The notes beneath the pieces are model-generated. The model searched no databases. It was not told the origin of the DNA and was given only the letters and a program-made list of their open reading frames with translations. From positions 1 through 31,993 of the forward strand of contig CAYGJC010000022.1 of the NCBI GenBank assembly GCA_964350245.1: a stretch of DNA of 31,993 nucleotides, written 5' to 3'. Source of the DNA: JAJACP01 sp964350245. Its GTDB lineage: Bacteria > Chlamydiota > Chlamydiia > Chlamydiales > JAAKFR01. The translations under genes and the position numbers were made by a program. Of the stretch, positions 31,785-31,993 are shown in pieces. The stretch's first letter is position 1. Each line of letters opens with the position of its first letter.

Positions 31785-31872
31785 AGACCCCTTTTACGGG
31801 TTCAAGATTTTTTGAACAACAGATTCAAAAAGGTGCGCAGCCACCCCTCTTGTTTTTTCTGGGGTCTATGGA
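31780..31872 (-). promoter_or_regulatory. Long-range inverted repeat able to hide the amn ribosome site and start
   Basis: GGGGTCTATGGA (31861-31872) is the exact reverse complement of TCCATAGACCCC (31780-31791). In the minus-strand mRNA the second arm holds the amn GGGG ribosome site and AUG, while the first arm lies in the last codons of the preceding gene. A 12-bp stem with a 69-nt loop could block amn initiation until ribosomes translating the upstream gene open it. A smaller hairpin, GTTCAA/TTGAAC (31800-31805, 31812-31817), lies at the upstream stop codon. Confidence 0.55.
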
Positions 31873-31993
31873 GTTGATTACCCCATCCGTTGAGCTCATG
31901 CATCTCGCAACCGACAATTCCCTTGCCGGGCTCTACCTGCTCTTTTACCCAGCTTTCATCAGGTTTGTAGTCTTTGTATGTATTGCGCCACAT
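31802..31993 (-). CDS. C-terminal part of an unidentified gene upstream of amn
   Basis: The frame is open to the window edge, where an ATG happens to occupy 31993-31991; it may be internal. The 63 visible residues start Met-Trp-Arg-Asn-Thr-Tyr-Lys-Asp-Tyr-Lys-Pro-Asp-Glu and include Gly-Lys-Gly-Ile-Val-Gly-Cys-Glu-Met-His-Glu-Leu-Asn-Gly-Trp-Gly-Asn-Gln. The end is tryptophan/leucine-rich and basic (Trp-Leu-Arg-Thr-Phe-Leu-Asn-Leu-Leu-Phe-Lys-Lys-Ser). It does not resemble elongation factor P, the gene I recall next to amn in C. trachomatis. I recognise no family. It ends 17 bp before amn on the same strand, so the two are probably co-transcribed. Confidence 0.55.
   Translation of the reverse strand: MWRNTYKDYKPDESWVKEQVEPGKGIVGCEMHELNGWGNQLHRPQKKQEGWLRTFLNLLFKKS

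Noticed and set aside
31785..31993. Gene upstream of amn considered as elongation factor P (efp), which I recall next to amn in Chlamydia.
   Set aside because: The visible C-terminus (Trp-Leu-Arg-Thr-Phe-Leu-Asn-Leu-Leu-Phe-Lys-Lys-Ser) does not resemble EF-P, and no EF-P motif is present.
1..31993. CRISPR arrays, tRNA or rRNA genes, intact insertion sequences.
   Set aside because: No regularly spaced repeats, cloverleaf-like segments, rRNA motifs or transposase genes were found when reading both strands by eye. A covariance-model scan would be needed to exclude small RNAs.

Overview
The window looks like chromosomal DNA of a chlamydia outside the Chlamydiaceae (order Parachlamydiales). The strongest marker is a histone H1-like protein (hctA) with a lysine/alanine/proline-rich tail. 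Gene order agrees: rlmD, yajC and nqrF stand near hctA, and hemG-hemN-hemE, mfd, alaS, tkt and amn follow in the relative order I recall from Chlamydia trachomatis. Genes that Chlamydiaceae lack, as far as I recall (htpG, nadE, an AAA/DUF4143 ATPase, a DHA2-type MFS pump), point to an environmental lineage. Base composition appears to be in the mid-40s % GC, but I could not compute it. I cannot name the genus.

Layout. 1-4781 (minus): a Tol/Exb-like envelope motor module, made of a 1010-aa exported TPR protein, ExbB/TolQ, ExbD/TolR, a TonB/TolA-like protein, a small membrane zinc-ribbon protein and the first codons of a probable tolB. 4891-7430: hctA with a very strong terminator, rlmD, an orphan two-helix membrane protein, and yajC with its own promoter and terminator. 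7466-11827: a non-core block with the AAA/DUF4143 ATPase behind two tandem operator-like palindromes, htpG, and an NSS sodium symporter. 11866-16612: nqrF (divergent from the symporter, with overlapping promoters), an orphan membrane protein, glutamine-dependent nadE and an MFS transporter. 16770-21262 (minus): hemE-hemN-hemG plus a compact HI0933/BaiN-type flavoprotein, each gene overlapping the next. 21263-23044: an insertion between hemE and mfd that holds a candidate inclusion-membrane (Inc) protein under a strong promoter, a helical-repeat protein, and the tail of a decayed reading frame. 23091-28855 (minus): alaS-mfd. 28962-31993: tkt, the convergent amn, and the end of an unknown upstream gene whose mRNA can pair with the amn start.

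How the genes fit together. The left end energises or organises the outer membrane. The middle combines Na+ energetics (nqrF, sodium symporter), NAD synthesis and protein quality control. The right half covers late heme synthesis, transcription-coupled repair, alanine charging, pentose-phosphate exchange and nucleotide salvage. No tRNA, rRNA, CRISPR array or intact insertion sequence was seen. No stretch longer than 300 bases lacks a gene; the largest gap (21263-21507) is described below. I see no complete undescribed multi-gene system. The most original signals are regulatory: the tandem palindromes before the ATPase, the amn start-site pairing and the back-to-back nqrF/symporter promoters. 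The accessory membrane proteins come next.
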